A DNA stretch of 15,146 bases from Candidatus Peregrinibacteria bacterium (GTDB lineage Bacteria; Patescibacteriota; Gracilibacteria; UBA1369). A program made the translations under genes and the position numbers. The notes below the pieces were generated by a model that was not told the origin of the DNA, did no database searches, and saw nothing but the letters and a program-made list of their open reading frames with translations. Within the stretch, counting starts at the first letter, position 1; each line of letters starts with the position of its first letter. Positions 13,639 to 15,146 of the stretch are shown here, in pieces. The stretch lies in assembly GCA_014729615.1 (NCBI GenBank), contig WJJQ01000087.1, forward strand, positions 1 to 15,146, read 5' to 3'.

Positions 13639-14811
13639 ATGAAAAATTTAAATGCGAAAATTACAGGATTGAGTTTTTATTTATTAATCATTTCGATTTT
13701 AATTTTGGGATTCACGTTCGTTAATGCTCAAAAAAACAACCAAGCACAGATAGGAGCCAAAGAAGCAAAGATTAGTGTATTAATCAATGAAGTAGGGGAC
13801 TTGAGACAGCAAAATGATTCTTATCTTGGTTTGTTTAATAAATTTGCAGAGGAAATATATGAAAGTAACGGCAAAATATTAGAAATAAAAAAAAATATTA
13901 ACGAAATAAACAGCACAAAATCTGAAGAAATAACACAGTTGCAAACTGAAATGCGTCGTTCAAATGAAGACCTTATTGCTGAAATTAATCATAAAGAAGA
14001 ATTAATAAATGAATTGGCAATTAAAAATGACAACCTTCAAGACAAAATAAAATATATAACAAATGACCCGGATATAATTAATTTTTTATTTTTGGGTATT
14101 AATGCAGGTCTCACAGACACAATCATTATTTCAAGCATAAATGAAAAAAAACAAAGCATAAATTTTTTAAGTCTGCCAAGGGATTTATCATATAATGGTC
14201 GTAAAATTAATGAATTATACACAAAATTCGGAATAGAAAAGGTAAATGAAGCTGTCTTTCAAATTACGGGTTTAAAAATCAATTATTACTTTGCAGCTGA
14301 CATGAATGTATTTACTGACTTTATCGATGAAATTGGAGGAATTAACGTTTATGTAGATAAAGCAATAGTCGATAACTCATATCCGGGTCCAAATAATTCA
14401 TACATTACCGTGAACATACCAAAGGGAAAACAAAGTATGAATGGCACACAAGCATTAAAGTATGCCAGAAGCAGAAAAACCACTTCAGACTTTGATCGAT
14501 CTAAGCGACAGCAAAAAATTTTAACGGCAATTAAAGATAAAATTATAGATATGAATTTAATATACCAAATAGATACTGCAAGAAAAATTTATGCAATATT
14601 TTCTGAAAAAGTTGATAAAAATTCAAATTTATTTGAAATGCTGGGATTTGCCAGTGACTATAAAGATTACCATATTAATACTGGCAATACGATTGATACG
14701 ACAAATTATTTATATTCAACCAGAAATTACAAGGGGCAATATATATTACTGCCCAAACAAGGCTCTTTCAGTAAGGTAAATGAGTTTGTGTATAAACTTG
14801 TAAATAATTAA
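13639..14811 (+). CDS. Membrane LytR-CpsA-Psr (LCP) protein with coiled-coil stalk
   Basis: The 390-residue protein has a short cytoplasmic start and one membrane segment (about residues 10-29). A long predicted coiled coil rich in Glu, Lys, Asn and Ile (about residues 35-140) leads to an extracytoplasmic LCP domain (about residues 147-305). LCP enzymes transfer undecaprenyl-linked glycopolymers to peptidoglycan or another acceptor. Family residues visible are R181 in SLPRDL, and R277, R279, D286, R287, R290 and QQ in YARSRKTTSDFDRSKRQQ. The first motif is short: LTDTIII has D160 but a Leu where the usual Arg precedes it. The roughly 100-residue coiled-coil spacer is not usual for LCP proteins. 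About 85 residues follow the domain without a recognised fold. It starts immediately after the ATPase stop and ends one base before the elongator tRNA on the opposite strand. Assignment to LCP is firm; the polymer is unknown. Confidence 0.9.
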   Translation: MKNLNAKITGLSFYLLIISILILGFTFVNAQKNNQAQIGAKEAKISVLINEVGDLRQQNDSYLGLFNKFAEEIYESNGKILEIKKNINEINSTKSEEITQLQTEMRRSNEDLIAEINHKEELINELAIKNDNLQDKIKYITNDPDIINFLFLGINAGLTDTIIISSINEKKQSINFLSLPRDLSYNGRKINELYTKFGIEKVNEAVFQITGLKINYYFAADMNVFTDFIDEIGGINVYVDKAIVDNSYPGPNNSYITVNIPKGKQSMNGTQALKYARSRKTTSDFDRSKRQQKILTAIKDKIIDMNLIYQIDTARKIYAIFSEKVDKNSNLFEMLGFASDYKDYHINTGNTIDTTNYLYSTRNYKGQYILLPKQGSFSKVNEFVYKLVNN

Positions 14812-14812
14812 A

Positions 14813-14889
14813 TGGTAGCAGGGGCGAGATTCGAACTCGCGACCCCAGGCTTATGAGTCCTGTGCTCTAACCAACTGAGCTACCCTGCC
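14813..14889 (-). tRNA. tRNA-Met (CAT), elongator type
   Basis: The - strand folds as a standard tRNA with encoded CCA (14815-14813) and discriminator A. The acceptor stem is GGCAGGG/CCCTGCT, the D stem GCTC/GAGC, the anticodon loop CTCATAA (anticodon CAT), the variable loop GGGTC and the T arm GCGAG-TTCGAAT-CTCGC. Pair 1:72 is a G-U wobble, and the anticodon-stem closing pair 31:39 is an A-G mismatch. The D-arm and overall sequence resemble E. coli elongator tRNA-Met. A tRNA-Ile2 with lysidine-modified CAT cannot be fully excluded. It lies 15 bases downstream of the initiator tRNA. Confidence 0.88.
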
Positions 14890-14904
14890 ATGTTAAACAA
14901 CCAT

Positions 14905-14979
14905 TGGTTGCGGGGGGAGGACTCGAACCTCCGACCTCCGGGTTATGAGCCCGACGAGCTGCCTCTGCTCTACCCCGCG
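14905..14979 (-). tRNA. Initiator tRNA-fMet (CAT)
   Basis: Read on the - strand, the acceptor strands CGCGGGG and CCCCGCA leave position 1:72 as an unpaired C-A, the hallmark for formylation and for avoiding EF-Tu. The anticodon stem TCGGG/CCCGG keeps the three consecutive G-C pairs required by initiators, around loop CTCATAA. The T arm is GGAGG-TTCGAGT-CCTCC, the discriminator is A and CCA is encoded. It is probably transcribed together with the elongator tRNA that follows. Confidence 0.96.
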
Positions 14980-14995
14980 TCGATTAGCGCATTAG

Positions 14996-15024
14996 AATTT
15001 ACTTATTTTATTGGCTTTTGTCAA
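14996..15024 (-). promoter_or_regulatory. Promoter candidate for the two Met tRNAs
   Basis: On the - strand, perfect TTGACA (15024-15019) is followed after 17 bases by TAAATT (15001-14996, four of six matches). The predicted start is about 10 nt upstream of the mature initiator tRNA. The -35 lies inside the last codons of the upstream gene. Confidence 0.45.
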
Positions 15025-15146
15025 AGAAAAACTTCCACCATTTCCGCGAATTTGATAAACCGGCGTATGCGTTACCGGTCTCATCTTCATTGTTTGCCAC
15101 TCCGGTTTCACTTGTTTCATCAAAAGCTTCTTTGGGAATAATGATC
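15008..15146 (-). CDS. C-terminal tail of an unidentified protein (partial)
   Basis: An open - strand frame runs in from the right edge: 45 codons, then TAA at 15010-15008. The tail starts IIIPKEAFDETSET, continues through a Glu/Asp/Gly/Asn-rich stretch, and ends with an aromatic/basic SRKWWKFFFDKSQ. I do not recognise the family from this fragment. It lies 28 bases upstream of the initiator tRNA on the same strand and contains the -35 of the tRNA promoter candidate. The competing + strand frame over the same bases also covers the tRNA antisense and is not credible. Confidence 0.6.
   Translation of the reverse strand, partial: IIIPKEAFDETSETGVANNEDETGNAYAGLSNSRKWWKFFFDKSQ

Noticed and set aside
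14890..15141. + strand reading frame containing RGEDSNLRPPGYEPDELPLLYPAS
   Set aside because: This is the antisense translation of the initiator tRNA, a well-known source of spurious proteins with the GEDSNLRPPGYEPDELP string; the tRNA fold on the - strand is unambiguous.

Overview
The window looks like chromosomal DNA from a small-genome, AT-rich bacterium, most probably a member of the Candidate Phyla Radiation (Patescibacteria, Parcubacteria-like). This is an inference from several things seen together. Genes are packed tightly, with overlapping stops and ATG-on-stop junctions. No start codon has a recognisable Shine-Dalgarno sequence. There are two proteins joining sigma-70 region 4 to HARE-type winged helices, a chromosomal VirD4-like ATPase with no conjugation genes around it, and a membrane LCP (LytR-CpsA-Psr) protein. 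TGA is used as a stop (end of valS) and never inside a gene, so this is not one of the CPR lineages that read TGA as glycine. No rRNA, CRISPR array, insertion sequence or phage module was seen.

Layout, left to right. (1) 1-1271: the 3' part of a sigma region 4/HARE-HTH gene and a HIT-family hydrolase gene, on the + strand. (2) 1268-1780: a small acidic hypothetical gene on the - strand. (3) 1895-5541: valS, translationally overlapped by a gene for a basic helical-repeat protein, on the + strand. (4) 5538-7330: on the - strand, a response-regulator-like gene whose receiver has lost its phosphorylation residues, then a complete paralogue of the first sigma region 4/HARE protein. (5) 7470-8788: rlmN and a DUF3467 gene, + strand. 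(6) 8809-10242: single-chain glycyl-tRNA synthetase, - strand. (7) 10364-11011: a RadC-like JAMM protein, + strand. (8) 11077-14811: the VirD4-like ATPase followed with no gap by a coiled-coil LCP protein, + strand. (9) 14813-14979: two CAU tRNAs (elongator Met and initiator fMet), - strand. (10) 15008 to the window end: the C-terminal tail of an unidentified gene, - strand.

Most of the content is housekeeping translation: two aminoacyl-tRNA synthetases, RlmN and two methionine tRNAs. Mixed in are transcription regulators of unusual build (two sigma4-HARE proteins and a pseudo-receiver wHTH protein) and one envelope operon (ATPase plus LCP). In all three divergent intergenic regions, promoter-like -35 hexamers sit back to back or share one palindromic hexamer. 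At two convergent junctions the stop codons overlap by 4 bases, and no intrinsic terminator (GC hairpin plus T run) was recognised anywhere. No gene-free stretch exceeds 300 bases; the longest is 7331-7469.

The candidates most worth following up are the sigma4-HARE paralogue pair beside the degenerate response regulator, and the relaxase-less VirD4-like ATPase coupled to an LCP protein on a coiled-coil stalk.
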